Shown piece after piece: positions 9,201 to 17,281 of a stretch of DNA of 64,000 bases (position 1 is its first letter; each line of letters begins with the position of its first letter). The notes beneath the pieces are model-generated. The model saw only the letters and a program-made list of their open reading frames with translations, was not told the DNA's origin and did no database searches. Position numbers and translations under genes: made by a program. This DNA is from Nonomuraea indica (GTDB taxonomy: Bacteria > Actinomycetota > Actinomycetes > Streptosporangiales > Streptosporangiaceae). The stretch spans positions 242,208-306,207 of the forward strand of contig NZ_KZ559468.1 of NCBI RefSeq assembly GCF_002850745.1, given 5' to 3'.

Positions 9201-9921
9201 CACCTTCGCCGACACCCAGACCCGCCCCGTCCCGGTGATCACCTCGCCGGAGTGGTCGGGCAGCGAGACCGGCGGGCGGCGCTACTCCGCGTTCACCGTC
9301 AACGTCGAGCACCGCAAACCCTGGCACACCCTCACCGGTCGCCAGCACTTCTACCTCGACCACGACTGGATGCACGAGGCGGGCGAGGCGCTGCCGGTCT
9401 ACCGGCCGCCGCTCAACATGACCGCGATGTTCGGCGAGCCCGGCATCGGCGAAGGCGGCGAGGCCGGCATCACCGTGCGCTACCTGACCCCGCACTCCAA
9501 GTGGTCGATCCACTCCGAATACCAGGACAACCTGCTCATGCTGACGCTGTCGCGCGGCGGGCCGACCATCTGGATGAGCCCGGCCGACGCCGCCAAGGCG
9601 AAGATCGCCGACAACGACTGGGTGGAGGCGGTCAACCGCAACGGCGTCGTCGTGGCCCGCGCGGTCGTCTCGCACCGCATGCCCGAGGGCACCGTGTACA
9701 TGTACCACGCCCAGGAGCGCGTCGTGGACGTGCCCAAGACCGAGGCGTCGGGCCGGCGCGGCGGCATCCACAACTCGCTCACCCGGCTGCTGGTCAAACC
9801 CACCCATCTCATCGGCGGCTACGCCCAGCTCAGCTTCGCCTTCAACTATCTCGGCCCCACAGGCAACCAGCGCGACGAGGTCACCGTGATCCGCCGCCGT
9901 TCCCAGGAGGTGGACTACTGA
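6280..9921 (+). CDS. narG: Respiratory nitrate reductase, alpha (molybdenum) subunit
   Basis: 1213 residues, the usual NarG length. The catalytic subunit reduces nitrate to nitrite at a Mo-bisMGD centre, taking electrons through its own [4Fe-4S] FS0 cluster. FS0 ligands are visible as His57, Cys61, Cys65 (HGVNCTGSC) and Cys100 (RGCPRG), the NarG-type His variant. Further family motifs include the NGGGWAHYVGQEK segment and the C-terminal molydopterin-dinucleotide-binding region (HSEYQDNLLMLTLSRGG). No twin-arginine signal is present, consistent with a cytoplasm-facing enzyme anchored by NarI. narH starts on the last base of the stop codon, so the complex is made from one message. Confidence 0.97.
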   Translation: MASTDGPLSDALLQFGRYLRPGKVSPDLRTLHQIGGRQGDVFYRDRWSHDKVVRSTHGVNCTGSCSWKVYVKDGVITWEAQQTDYPSVGGDRPEYEPRGCPRGAAFSWYTYSPTRVRFPYARGVLVEMYREAKTRLGDPVAAWAEITTDPDKRRRYQTARGKGGLVRVTWDEATEIIAAAHVHTIKTHGPDRVAGFSPIPAMSMTSHAVGARFVSLIGGSMLSFYDWYADLPVASPQVFGDQTDVPESADWWDAAYLMLWGSNVPVTRTPDAHYMAEARYRGQKVVVLSPDYNDAAKFADEWLAPHPGTDGALAMAMGHVILKEFFVERSTPAFLDYVKRFTDLPFLVRLRERDGGFVPDKFLTAADLGQEGKEAAFATVLLDARTGEPVVPNGSLGFRYSEEGQGRWNLDLGEVDPLLTALGAEAVPVALPRFDGHGDGVLERGVPVRRVGGHLVTTVYDLMLAQYGVARDGLPGRWPTGYDDADEPYTPAWQEPLTSVPAAAAARIAREFARNAEESGGRSMIIMGAGTNHWFHSDTIYRSFLALTTLTGCQGVNGGGWAHYVGQEKCRPVTGWAQLAFGLDWSRPPRQMIGTAFWYLHTDQWRYDTYSADVVSSPLANGAFAGKATADLLSQSARLGWMPSYPTFDRNPLDLADEVAAAGAEPGPYVAGQVARGELGFACEDPDAPRNWPRVLTVWRANLLGSSAKGNEYFLRHLLGTDSAVRAEEAAPDQRPDSLTWPEEAPRGKLDLLLSLDFRMTSTTLFSDIVLPAATWYEKHDLSSTDMHPFVHAFTPAIDPPWQTRTDFAAFHAIARSFSRLAKTHLGTRKDVVAVPLLHDTPDELATPHGAVRDWRETGDTPVPGRDFPKIVVVERDYGAVADKMAALGPLLDRLGATTKGLTYDVSGEIARLGRINGVTADGRPSLATDVNMCEAILALSGTTNGHLAAQGFATLARRTGTSFDGLADEHKQITFADTQTRPVPVITSPEWSGSETGGRRYSAFTVNVEHRKPWHTLTGRQHFYLDHDWMHEAGEALPVYRPPLNMTAMFGEPGIGEGGEAGITVRYLTPHSKWSIHSEYQDNLLMLTLSRGGPTIWMSPADAAKAKIADNDWVEAVNRNGVVVARAVVSHRMPEGTVYMYHAQERVVDVPKTEASGRRGGIHNSLTRLLVKPTHLIGGYAQLSFAFNYLGPTGNQRDEVTVIRRRSQEVDY

Positions 9922-11576
9922 TGAGGGTCATGGCACAGCTCGCCATGGTGATGAACCTCGACAAGTGCATCGGCTGCCACACCTGCTCGGTCACGTGCAA
10001 GCAGGCGTGGACCAACCGTTCCGGCACCGAGTACGTCTGGTTCAACAACGTCGAGACCCGTCCCGGCCAGGGCTATCCGCGCACCTACCAGGACCAGGAC
10101 AAGTGGAGGGGCGGCTGGGAGCTGAACAAGCGCGGCCGGCTCCGGCTGAAGGCCGGTGGGCGGCTGCGCAAGCTGTTCACCATCTTCGCCAACCCGCTCA
10201 TGCCCTCCATCCAGGACTACTACGAGCCCTGGACGTACGACTACGACCGGCTCTTCTCCGCCCCGGCCACCGAGGACACCCCGGTGGCCCGGCCCAAGTC
10301 GCTCATCACCGGGCAGAACACGAAGATCACCTGGAGCGCCAACTGGGACGACAACCTGGCGGGCGGTCCCGAACTCGCCCCCGCCGACCCGGTGCTGAAG
10401 AAGCTCTCGGGCCAGGTGAAGCTGGAGTTCGAGCGGGCGTTCATGTTCTACCTGCCGCGCATCTGCGAGCACTGCCTCAACCCGTCCTGCGTGGCCTCCT
10501 GCCCGTCGGGCGCGATGTACAAGCGTTCGGAGGACGGCATCGTCCTCGTCGACCAGGACCGCTGCCGGGGCTGGCGGATGTGCGTGACCGGGTGCCCGTA
10601 CAAGAAGGTGTACTTTAACCACCGCACCGGCAAGGCCGAGAAGTGCACCTTCTGCTACCCCCGGGTCGAGGTCGGCATCCCGACCGTGTGCTCCGAGACG
10701 TGCGTCGGCCGGCTGCGCTACATCGGGCTGATCCTCTACGACGCCGACCGGGTCGCCGAGGCCGCCGCGGTGCCCGACGAGAAGGACCTGTACGAGGCGC
10801 AGAAGAGCGTCCTGCTCGACCCGCACGACCCCGAGGTGATCGCCGCCGCCCGCAGGGAGGGCATCCCCGACGACTGGCTGGAGGCGGCGCGCAAGTCGCC
10901 GATCCACAAGCTGATCTTCGAGTACGGCGTGGCGCTGCCGCTGCACCCGGAGTACCGGACGATGCCGATGGTCTGGTACATCCCGCCGCTGTCGCCCGTG
11001 GTGGACGTGCTGGCCAACACCGGGCACGACGGCGAGGACGCCGGCAACCTGTTCGGCGCGATCGACGCGCTGCGCATCCCGATCGGCTACCTGGCCGAGC
11101 TGTTCACGGCCGGGGACCCCGAGCCCGTGAAGGCCGTGCTGCGCCGGCTGGCCGCCATGCGCTCCTACATGCGCCGCCTCAACCTGGGGCAGAAGTCCGA
11201 CGAGTCGATCGCCGACGCGGTGGGCATGACCGGCGACCAGATCGAGGGCATGCACCGGCTGCTCGCCCTGGCGCCCTACGCCGAGCGGTACGTCATCCCC
11301 AAGGCCCACGCCGAGCAGGGCAGGGAGCTGGAGGAGCTGGCGACCGGCTGCAGCCTCGACTACGAGGGCGGGCCCGGCATGGGCGGCCCGTTCGGCGAGG
11401 CGTCCGGCATGCCCGCTCCGGTCGCCGTGGAGAACTTCCACGCGCTGAAGGACCGGCAGGAGACCGGCGCCCTGGTGGACCCGGCCGACCGGTCCGGCCG
11501 CGTCAACCTGCTCAACTGGGACGGCAAGGGGATGCCCGACGGGCTGTTCCCCAAGCGCAAGGAGGAGGACCAGTGA
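9921..11576 (+). CDS. narH: Respiratory nitrate reductase, beta (iron-sulfur) subunit
   Basis: 551 residues. ATG overlaps the narG stop by one base. Four iron-sulfur sites carry electrons from NarI heme to NarG. Cys16-x2-Cys19-x2-Cys22-x3-Cys26 (CIGCHTCSVTC) and the later groups CEHCLNPSCVASCPSG, CRGWRMCVTGCPYKK and CTFCYPRVEVG...CSETCVGR are visible. Tryptophan replaces one cysteine in CRGWRMC, the known [3Fe-4S] signature of NarH. C-terminal region includes the NarH-specific segment with LNLGQKSDESIADAVGMT. It shares the operon with narG, narJ and narI. Confidence 0.97.
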   Translation: MRVMAQLAMVMNLDKCIGCHTCSVTCKQAWTNRSGTEYVWFNNVETRPGQGYPRTYQDQDKWRGGWELNKRGRLRLKAGGRLRKLFTIFANPLMPSIQDYYEPWTYDYDRLFSAPATEDTPVARPKSLITGQNTKITWSANWDDNLAGGPELAPADPVLKKLSGQVKLEFERAFMFYLPRICEHCLNPSCVASCPSGAMYKRSEDGIVLVDQDRCRGWRMCVTGCPYKKVYFNHRTGKAEKCTFCYPRVEVGIPTVCSETCVGRLRYIGLILYDADRVAEAAAVPDEKDLYEAQKSVLLDPHDPEVIAAARREGIPDDWLEAARKSPIHKLIFEYGVALPLHPEYRTMPMVWYIPPLSPVVDVLANTGHDGEDAGNLFGAIDALRIPIGYLAELFTAGDPEPVKAVLRRLAAMRSYMRRLNLGQKSDESIADAVGMTGDQIEGMHRLLALAPYAERYVIPKAHAEQGRELEELATGCSLDYEGGPGMGGPFGEASGMPAPVAVENFHALKDRQETGALVDPADRSGRVNLLNWDGKGMPDGLFPKRKEEDQ

Positions 11577-12178
11577 GCGATCGCGCCGTCCACATGACGG
11601 CCTCCGTCCTGCTCGGCTACCCGGACGAGCGGCTGGTCGAGGCGCTCCCGCTGCTCACCAGGACCGTGGAGAGCCTGCCGACCGGCGAGGCCGCGTCCCG
11701 GCTGCGCGCCTTCCTGGCGCACGTCGACGCCACCCCGCTGCCGCAGCTGGCCGAGCACTACGTGGCCACGTTCGACCTCAAACGCCGCTGCTGCCCGTAC
11801 CTGACCTACTACACCTACGGCGACACCAGGAAGCGCGGCATGGCGTTGCTGCGCTTCAAGCACGCCTTCCGGGCGGCCGGGTTCGAGCCGGTGGACGGCG
11901 AACTGCCCGACCACCTGGCCGTGGTGTGCGAGCTGTCCGCCCGCGGCGGCGTCGAGCAGGCCGTCCGGCTGCTGCGCGAGCACCGCGCGGGAGTCGAGAC
12001 GCTGCAGCGGGCGCTGGAGGCCGAGAACTCGCCCTACGCCGACGTGGTCGCCGCCGTGCTGGCCACCCTGCCGCCCGCCACCGACCGCGAGCGGGCCGCC
12101 GCGCTCAAGCTCGCCCAGGAAGGCCCGCCGATGGAGCAGGTCGGCCTGGAGCCCTACACCGCCGGAGGAGCACGGTGA
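11573..12178 (+). CDS. narJ: Nitrate reductase molybdenum cofactor assembly chaperone
   Basis: 201 residues, GTG start overlapping the narH stop by 4 bp (GTGA). NarJ/TorD-like all-helical chaperone; the motif AEHYVATFDLKRRCCPYLTYYTYGDTRKRG with FD-x-KRR...YLTYY is diagnostic of NarJ. It binds NarG and holds it until cofactor and iron-sulfur insertion is complete, then is not part of the final enzyme. Its tight coupling between narH and narI matches the standard narGHJI order. Confidence 0.95.
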   Translation: MSDRAVHMTASVLLGYPDERLVEALPLLTRTVESLPTGEAASRLRAFLAHVDATPLPQLAEHYVATFDLKRRCCPYLTYYTYGDTRKRGMALLRFKHAFRAAGFEPVDGELPDHLAVVCELSARGGVEQAVRLLREHRAGVETLQRALEAENSPYADVVAAVLATLPPATDRERAAALKLAQEGPPMEQVGLEPYTAGGAR

Positions 12179-12897
12179 ACACACTGGACCTGCTGCTGTG
12201 GGTGGTCGCCCCGTACGTGGCGCTCACCGTCTTCGTGCTGGGCCACGTCTGGCGCTACCGCTACGACAAGTTCGGCTGGACCACGCGCTCGTCGCAGATG
12301 TACGAGTCGCGGCTGCTGCGGATCGGCAGCCCGCTGTTCCACTTCGGCATCCTGGTCGTGATCCTCGGTCACGTCGGCGGACTGGTGATCCCCAAGTCGT
12401 GGACCGAGGCGGCGGGCGTCAGCGAGGAGGCCTACCACGTGGTGGCCGTCGTGCTCGGCACGATCGCGGGCGTGTGCACGCTCGCCGGGCTGGCGATCCT
12501 CATCTACCGCCGCCGCACCGTGGGCCCGGTTTTCACCGCGACCACGCGCAACGACAAGCTGATGTACGCCGTGCTGGCCCTGACCATCGTGCTCGGCCTG
12601 GCGGCCACCGTCCTCGCCAACATCGTCGGCGGCGGCTACGACTACCGCACCACCATCTCGCCCTGGTTCCGGTCGATCTTCTCCTTCGGCCCCGACCCGG
12701 CGCTGATGGCGCAGGCGCCGCTGCTGTTCCAGCTGCACGCGCTGAGCGCCCTGGTGCTGTTCGCCATCTGGCCGTTCACCCGGCTGGTGCACATGCTCAC
12801 CGCGCCGGTCGGCTACCTGACCCGGCCGTACGTCGTCTACCGCAGCCGCGAGGATGTCGCGGGCTCGCGTCCGGCCCGGCGCGGCTGGGCGGGCTGA
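12175..12897 (+). CDS. narI: Respiratory nitrate reductase, gamma (cytochrome b) subunit
   Basis: 240 residues, GTG start overlapping the narJ stop by 4 bp. Five membrane segments with the heme b ligand histidines in FHFGILVVILGHVGG and LFQLHALSALVLFAIWPFTRLVH, the NarI pattern. It oxidises menaquinol at the outer face and passes electrons inward to NarH. The N-terminus (WRYRYDKFGWTTRSSQMYE) is the conserved cytoplasmic loop of NarI. A strong hairpin ends the operon. Confidence 0.95.
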   Translation: MNTLDLLLWVVAPYVALTVFVLGHVWRYRYDKFGWTTRSSQMYESRLLRIGSPLFHFGILVVILGHVGGLVIPKSWTEAAGVSEEAYHVVAVVLGTIAGVCTLAGLAILIYRRRTVGPVFTATTRNDKLMYAVLALTIVLGLAATVLANIVGGGYDYRTTISPWFRSIFSFGPDPALMAQAPLLFQLHALSALVLFAIWPFTRLVHMLTAPVGYLTRPYVVYRSREDVAGSRPARRGWAG

Positions 12898-12900
12898 GCC

Positions 12901-12941
12901 CGTCCGTGCCCGGACCGGCGCGTCCGGTACGGGCACGGACG
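12901..12941. terminator. Bidirectional hairpin after narI
   Basis: CGTCCGTGCCCG and CGGGCACGGACG form a perfect 12-bp stem with a further inner CCGG/CCGG pairing. It lies 3 bp after the narI stop and between convergent narI and the SulP gene, so it can serve both. Confidence 0.75.
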
Positions 12942-12960
12942 AGCCCGTGGCGGTGGGGCG

Positions 12961-14655
12961 TCAGGCCGGTTGCGCGTCGTGGCGGGGCAGGATGCCGGTG
13001 TGCTGCAGGTGGGCGCGGGCGTGGCGGATCGCCTCCGGCGTGGTGGCGTGCTCGCCGTCCAGGCCCGCCAGCGCCTCGACCGAGTCGAACACCTGCCGCT
13101 GCCCGGGCCGGACACCGGAGGCCAGGACCAGGATGCCGCGCCGGCGCAGCCGGTCGATCGCGTCCTTGAGCACCAGCGCCCCGGTGGCGTCGACCGTCGT
13201 CACCCGCGACAGGCGCAGGATGACCACCCGCACGTCGGCGACCTCCAGCAGCTCCAGCAGGAAGCGGTGCGCGGCGGCGAAGAACAGCGGCCCGTCGATG
13301 CGGTAGGCCACGATGTGCTCGGTGAGCAGCTCGTACTCCTCGTCGCTGTGCTCGCCCGGCAGGTCGGGCTTGAAGTCGACCTGGTCCAGGCGCGCCTGGC
13401 GGGCCACCGCGCGCAGCGCCAGCGCGCCCGCGATGACCAGGCCGATGATCACCGCGTAGACCAGGTCCAGCGCCACGGTCGCCACCGCCGTCAGCGCCAG
13501 CACCAGGCCGTCGGCGCGGGTGGCGCGGGCGATCGCGCGCAGCGAGCCCACCTCCACCATCCGCACCGCCGTGGCCAGCAGCACCCCGGCCAGCGCGGCC
13601 AGCGGGATGCGGGAGACCAGTGGCGCGGCGGCGAACACGATGGCGGCCAGCACGACCGCGTGGGTGAGCGCGGCCAGCCGCGAGGCGGCGCCGGTGCGCA
13701 CGTTCACCGCCGTGCGGGCGATCGCCGCCGTCGCCGGCACGCCGCCGAACAGCGGCGCGGCGATGTTGGCCAGACCCTGGCCGAACAGCTCCCGGTCGGG
13801 GTCGTGCCGCTCGCCGACGGTCATGCCGTCGGCCACGGACGCCGACAGCAGCGACTCCAGCGCGGCCAGTGCGGCCACCGCGACGGCCGGAGCCAGCAGC
13901 GACCCGAGCGCGGCCGGGTCGAGGAAGGCGAGCGACGGCGCGGGCAGCCCGGCGGGCAGGGCGCCGATCACCGCCGCGTCGAGGGGCAGCGCCTGCGCCG
14001 CCACGGTCGCGGCCACCACGGCGATGATCGAGAACGGGACGCCGGGCCGCCACCGGGCACCCGCCAGCATCACGGCGGCGACGGTCACCGCCAGCGCCAC
14101 CTCGGTCCAGCGCGGCTCGCGGGCGAAGCCGAGCACGGCCTGCCAGGCGACGGCGAGGGCCTTGTCGCCCTCCGGCTTCGGTACGCCGAGCGCCGACGGC
14201 ACCTGTTGCAGGGCGATGACGCAGGCGATGCCCAGCGTGAACCCCTCCACGACCGGCGCCGGCACGTAGCGCATGTACCGCCCGACCCTGGCGAGGGCCA
14301 GCGCGATCAGGATGACCCCGGCCATCAGCCCCACCGTCAGCACGCCCCCCGGGCCGTACCGGGCGACGATCGGCACCAGCACGACCGTCATCGCGCCCGT
14401 CGGGCCCGACACCTGCAGGTTGGACCCACCGAACAGCGCCGCGACGGCCCCCGCCACCACCGCCGTGGCCAGCCCGGCGGCGGCGCCCATCCCGGAGGAG
14501 ACGCCGAAGCCCAGGGCCAGGGGCAGTGCGACGATCGCGACCGTCACGCCGGCCAGCAGGTCACGGCGGGGATGGCGGCGCATCGCCGTCAGGTCGGCCC
14601 GGCCGGGCAGCAGGGAGATCGCCGAGGCCCACGCCCGGCTCGCCCGCCCGCTCAC
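12961..14655 (-). CDS. SulP family anion transporter with C-terminal STAS domain
   Basis: 564 residues. Residues about 20-430 carry the SulP membrane domain: DLLAGVTVAIVALPLALGFGVSSGMG, the NLQVSGPTGAMTVV motif and about 10-12 hydrophobic segments. Residues about 440-550 are a STAS domain (YRIDGPLFFAAAHRF...VTTVDATGALVLKD). SulP proteins carry sulfate, bicarbonate, nitrate or dicarboxylates, usually with sodium or protons; the substrate is not readable here. The start overlaps the upstream ArsR-type gene by 4 bp (ATGA), so the regulator and transporter form one operon. No carbonic anhydrase is fused or adjacent. Confidence 0.9.
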   Translation of the reverse strand: MSGRASRAWASAISLLPGRADLTAMRRHPRRDLLAGVTVAIVALPLALGFGVSSGMGAAAGLATAVVAGAVAALFGGSNLQVSGPTGAMTVVLVPIVARYGPGGVLTVGLMAGVILIALALARVGRYMRYVPAPVVEGFTLGIACVIALQQVPSALGVPKPEGDKALAVAWQAVLGFAREPRWTEVALAVTVAAVMLAGARWRPGVPFSIIAVVAATVAAQALPLDAAVIGALPAGLPAPSLAFLDPAALGSLLAPAVAVAALAALESLLSASVADGMTVGERHDPDRELFGQGLANIAAPLFGGVPATAAIARTAVNVRTGAASRLAALTHAVVLAAIVFAAAPLVSRIPLAALAGVLLATAVRMVEVGSLRAIARATRADGLVLALTAVATVALDLVYAVIIGLVIAGALALRAVARQARLDQVDFKPDLPGEHSDEEYELLTEHIVAYRIDGPLFFAAAHRFLLELLEVADVRVVILRLSRVTTVDATGALVLKDAIDRLRRRGILVLASGVRPGQRQVFDSVEALAGLDGEHATTPEAIRHARAHLQHTGILPRHDAQPA

Positions 14656-14993
14656 GAGGATCGGCCCTCGGAGGCCCGCAGCTCCGCCAGCAGGCCGCTC
14701 TGGTCGTCGAGCATCGCCGTCAGGATCCGCCGGGCGGCCCGCATCAGGTCGGCCACGTCGCCGCCGGCGAGCTGGTAGATCACGTTGGACCCGTCGCGGG
14801 TGGACAGCACGATCCCCGAGCGGCGCAGCACCGCCAGGTGCTGCGACAGGTTGGGCGCCTCGACGTCGATGGCGGCCAGCAGGTCACGCACCGGGACGGG
14901 GCCGTCCTGGAGCAGCTCCAGGACCCGGATGCGGACGGGGTGCCCCAGCATCCGGAAGAACTCGGCCTTGGCCTGGTAGAGGGGGACCGGCAC
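14652..14993 (-). CDS. ArsR family transcriptional regulator controlling the SulP gene
   Basis: 113 residues. Typical ArsR winged helix: KAEFFRMLGHPVRIRVLELL, then DLLAAIDVEAPNLSQHLAVLRRSGIVLSTRDGSNVIYQL. No cysteine and no paired histidine/aspartate metal site is visible, so it is one of the non-metal ArsR proteins. It is the first gene of an operon with the SulP transporter. A perfect palindrome 49 bp upstream overlaps the likely promoter and is the expected operator, giving autorepression. The signal sensed is unknown. Confidence 0.85.
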   Translation of the reverse strand: MPVPLYQAKAEFFRMLGHPVRIRVLELLQDGPVPVRDLLAAIDVEAPNLSQHLAVLRRSGIVLSTRDGSNVIYQLAGGDVADLMRAARRILTAMLDDQSGLLAELRASEGRSS

Positions 14994-15041
14994 GACGCGC
15001 CTCCGCTTCGTTCGCTCGACCGGACCATACTATCTGGGCAA

Positions 15042-15057
15042 TTGCGAATTTTCGCAA
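15042..15057 (-). promoter_or_regulatory. Perfect palindrome, probable ArsR operator/promoter
   Basis: TTGCGAA-TT-TTCGCAA, a perfect 7-2-7 palindrome in an AT-rich patch. Read on the minus strand, TTGCGA can act as -35 and TAGTAT (about 15028) as -10, with 19 bp between. Location and symmetry fit an ArsR-family dimer site. Confidence 0.65.
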
Positions 15058-15085
15058 ATCGTTGACTTTGGGCGGTGTGCGGGTC

Positions 15086-15122
15086 GGGACCAACGGCCCA
15101 CGCACACGGGACTTCCTGCACC
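15086..15122 (+). promoter_or_regulatory. Tandem DevR-type boxes upstream of the first universal stress protein gene
   Basis: GGGACCAACGGCCC starts at 15086 and GGGACTTCCTGCAC at 15108, exactly 22 bp apart. Both resemble the boxes found upstream of cydA and the nitroreductase genes. The second ends 78 bp before the ATG. Confidence 0.6.
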
Positions 15123-15199
15123 GGCGCGCGGCCCGCCCGCCCGGCACGCTGGAAGGCGAGAGCGAAGCGGCCGGAGCGTGAGCGCGGAGGCGATGAGCG

Positions 15200-16165
15200 A
15201 TGGGCGGACGGATCGTGGTCGGCGTGGACGGGTCCGTCTCGGCGACCGCCGCCGTGGAGTGGGCCGCGGCCGACGCGCGGCGACGCGGGCTGGGTCTCCG
15301 GATCGTGCACGTGTGCGAGCAGTGGGCCGCCACCATGGCCGCCGGCGAGGCCGCGGCCGACTACTGCGCCGGGGCGCTGGAGGCGGCGGCCGATCATGCC
15401 CGCGAGCTCGCGCCCGGCGTCGAGGTGAGCACCGGGATGCTGTCCGGCGGCGTCATCGACGCGCTGATCCGCGAGTCGACGGCCGCCGAGAGCGTCGTGG
15501 TGGGCAGCAGGGGGCTGGGCGGGTTCGCCGGGATGCTGCTCGGCTCCGTGGGGCTCAACCTGGCCGGGCACGCCGCCGGGCCGGTCGTGGTCGTGCGCGG
15601 GCCCTCGGTCGTGCAGCACGGCCAGGTCGTCGTCGGCTACGACGGGTCGGAGCACTCCACGGCCGCCATGGAGTACGCCGTCGAGCAGGCCCGGTCCCGC
15701 GACGCGCAGCTGTACGTGCTGACCGCCTGGCAGATGCCGATGTTCTCCCCGTACGCGGCGGCCTACAGCGATCTGCTGCAGGAGGCGTACGAGGAGGAGG
15801 TCCGCATGGCCCGCGCCTGGGTCGTGCCCTGGCGCGAACGCCACCCCGACGTGCGGATCGTCGATGAGCAGGTGTCCGAGCACCCGGTGTCGGCGCTGGT
15901 CAAGGCGTCGGCGTCGGCGGATCTCGTGGTGGTCGGCTCGCACGGGCGGGGCGGGTTCGCCTCGGCCGTGCTGGGGTCGGTCAGCCATGGGGTGCTGCAC
16001 CACGTGACGTGCCCGGTCGCGGTGGTGCGCCCCCGCGAGGATGGTCGGCAGGGGCCGCCCCGGGGCGCCGACGAGGCGCCGGAGAGCGGCGCCGAGGCGG
16101 CGCGCGGGAGCGGTGCGGAGCAGCCGCCCGCAGACGGCGGCGAGGAGACGAGGGGACGGCCATGA
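15200..16165 (+). CDS. Universal stress protein with tandem UspA domains
   Basis: 321 residues, ATG with GGAGG 9 nt upstream. Two UspA domains lie at about residues 3-137 and 147-278. Each starts with a VGVDGS/VGYDGS strand-loop and ends with a nucleotide-binding G-x2-G-x9-G-S motif (GSRGLGGFAGMLLGSVG and GSHGRGGFASAVLGSVS). Such tandem proteins bind ATP and are prominent in the DosR regulon, where they affect growth arrest. The C-terminal about 40 residues are low-complexity, Glu/Ala/Gly-rich. The stop overlaps the following CBS gene by 4 bp, making an operon with the CBS and flavodoxin-like genes. Tandem DevR boxes lie upstream. Confidence 0.92.
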   Translation: MGGRIVVGVDGSVSATAAVEWAAADARRRGLGLRIVHVCEQWAATMAAGEAAADYCAGALEAAADHARELAPGVEVSTGMLSGGVIDALIRESTAAESVVVGSRGLGGFAGMLLGSVGLNLAGHAAGPVVVVRGPSVVQHGQVVVGYDGSEHSTAAMEYAVEQARSRDAQLYVLTAWQMPMFSPYAAAYSDLLQEAYEEEVRMARAWVVPWRERHPDVRIVDEQVSEHPVSALVKASASADLVVVGSHGRGGFASAVLGSVSHGVLHHVTCPVAVVRPREDGRQGPPRGADEAPESGAEAARGSGAEQPPADGGEETRGRP

Positions 16166-16644
16166 GCGTCGAGTCGACGGGCGTCGGAGCGCTGACCGCC
16201 CGGCAGGTGATGAGCAGGATCGTCGTCGCGGTGCGGCCGGAGGAGTCGCCGCTGATGGCGTGGGAGGTGATGCGCCGTGCCGGGGTGCACCACCTGCCCA
16301 TCGTCGACAACGGTCACGTGCTGGGAGTCCTGTCCCGCGAGGACCTGGCCGCGTCCTGGTCCGGCGGCCCGCACGAGCAGGCGTCGCGCAAGGTCCGCTC
16401 CCTGCTCGGCTGTGAGCCCCGGCCCCGGGTCGGCCCCGAGGACCCGCTCGTCCGCGTCGCGGCCGTCATGGTCGACGCCGGATGCGACGCGGTTCCCGTG
16501 GTGTGCGAGGAGGGCCTGGTCGGGCTCATCACCGCCCGCGACGTGCTCGCCGCCGTGGCGGGACGGGTCCAGCCGCACGACATGCCGAGCGAGCTGGTCA
16601 CCGGGATGTTCCGCCTCGAACCCGTCCTGCCGCGGCAGAGCTGA
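16162..16644 (+). CDS. CBS-domain pair protein
   Basis: 160 residues, ATG overlapping the previous stop (ATGA). Two CBS motifs are visible, about residues 12-65 (TARQVMSRIVVAVRPEESPLMAWEVMRRAGVHHLPIVDNGHVLGVLSREDL) and 78-135 (RVGPEDPLVRVAAVMVDAGCDAVPVVCEEGLVGLITARDVL). CBS pairs bind adenine nucleotides such as AMP, ATP or SAM, and stand-alone forms are thought to sense energy charge or act as regulatory partners. No catalytic domain is attached. Genes for universal stress and flavodoxin-like proteins flank it in the same operon. Confidence 0.88.
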   Translation: MSVESTGVGALTARQVMSRIVVAVRPEESPLMAWEVMRRAGVHHLPIVDNGHVLGVLSREDLAASWSGGPHEQASRKVRSLLGCEPRPRVGPEDPLVRVAAVMVDAGCDAVPVVCEEGLVGLITARDVLAAVAGRVQPHDMPSELVTGMFRLEPVLPRQS

Positions 16645-16655
16645 CGGGGGGCGGG

Positions 16656-17177
16656 ATGCACGCGCTGGTGGTGTACCAGTCGATGTCCGGCAACACCCGG
16701 CGGATCGCGGAGGCGGTGGCCGAAGGGCTCGGCTCCACGATGGAGGTGCGGCTCGTCGAGGTCGCCGCGGCCCCCGCCGTCGTGGGGGACGACGTCGCGC
16801 TGCTCGTGGTGGGCGGCCCCACGCACGCCTTCGGCATGGGCGGGGGCCCCCCCCGCCAGTCCGTCGTACGGCAGGCCGGCGGGCCGCTCGTCCCGCCGGG
16901 GCGTGGGCTGCGGGAATGGCTGGTCGGCCTGCGAACCTCCTCGCCCCGTCTCGGCTCGGCCGCGTTCGACACGCGGGTGGTCAAGCCCCGCATGCCGGGA
17001 ACGGCCGCCCGCGCCGTGGCCCGCCGCCTGCGCGCCGCCGGTGTGCGGATGGTGGCGCCCGCGCAGAGCTTCTCCGTCACGGGCGCACAGGGCCGGCCGG
17101 CCGCCGGCGAGCTGGAGCGCGCCCGGCGGTGGGGGGAGGCCCTGGCCGCCGTCCACGCCGCCCCGTCCGGTCCTTGA
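16656..17177 (+). CDS. Flavodoxin-like protein
   Basis: 173 residues. The N-terminal phosphate-binding loop of flavodoxins is clear: ALVVYQSMSGNTRRIAEAVAEGL, followed by VALLVVGGPTHAFGMGGGPPRQ, the second FMN loop. The size is that of long-chain flavodoxins. It probably carries one or two electrons or acts as a flavin-dependent reductase in the cytoplasm. It follows the CBS gene by 11 bp with GGGGGGCGGG as a weak ribosome site and closes the universal-stress-protein operon. The redox partner is not evident; NarGHI, nitroreductases and pyridoxamine-oxidase-fold proteins are all nearby. Confidence 0.8.
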   Translation: MHALVVYQSMSGNTRRIAEAVAEGLGSTMEVRLVEVAAAPAVVGDDVALLVVGGPTHAFGMGGGPPRQSVVRQAGGPLVPPGRGLREWLVGLRTSSPRLGSAAFDTRVVKPRMPGTAARAVARRLRAAGVRMVAPAQSFSVTGAQGRPAAGELERARRWGEALAAVHAAPSGP

Positions 17178-17210
17178 CTTCGCGCGAGGCGGCCCGGCGC
17201 GGCCGGCTCC

Positions 17211-17246
17211 GGGCCTAAGGTCCCGGGCCGCGGGGCCCTTCGGCTC
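17211..17246 (+). promoter_or_regulatory. Tandem DevR-type boxes upstream of the P-type ATPase gene
   Basis: GGGCCTAAGGTCCC (17211) and GGGCCCTTCGGCTC (17233) start exactly 22 bp apart. Each matches the strong boxes GGGACCAAGGTCCC or GGGACCTTCGGCCC at 12 of 14 positions. The second ends 35 bp before the ATG. Confidence 0.6.
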
Positions 17247-17281
17247 AGGCGGCTGACCGGCCGAAATGATCTACTTGAGAC

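Noticed and set aside
4957..9807. A 1616-codon open frame on the minus strand across narK and narG
   Set aside because: It is antisense to clearly recognisable narK and narG, and its translation is low-complexity Gly/Arg/His/Val without any domain; such mirror frames are expected at this GC content.
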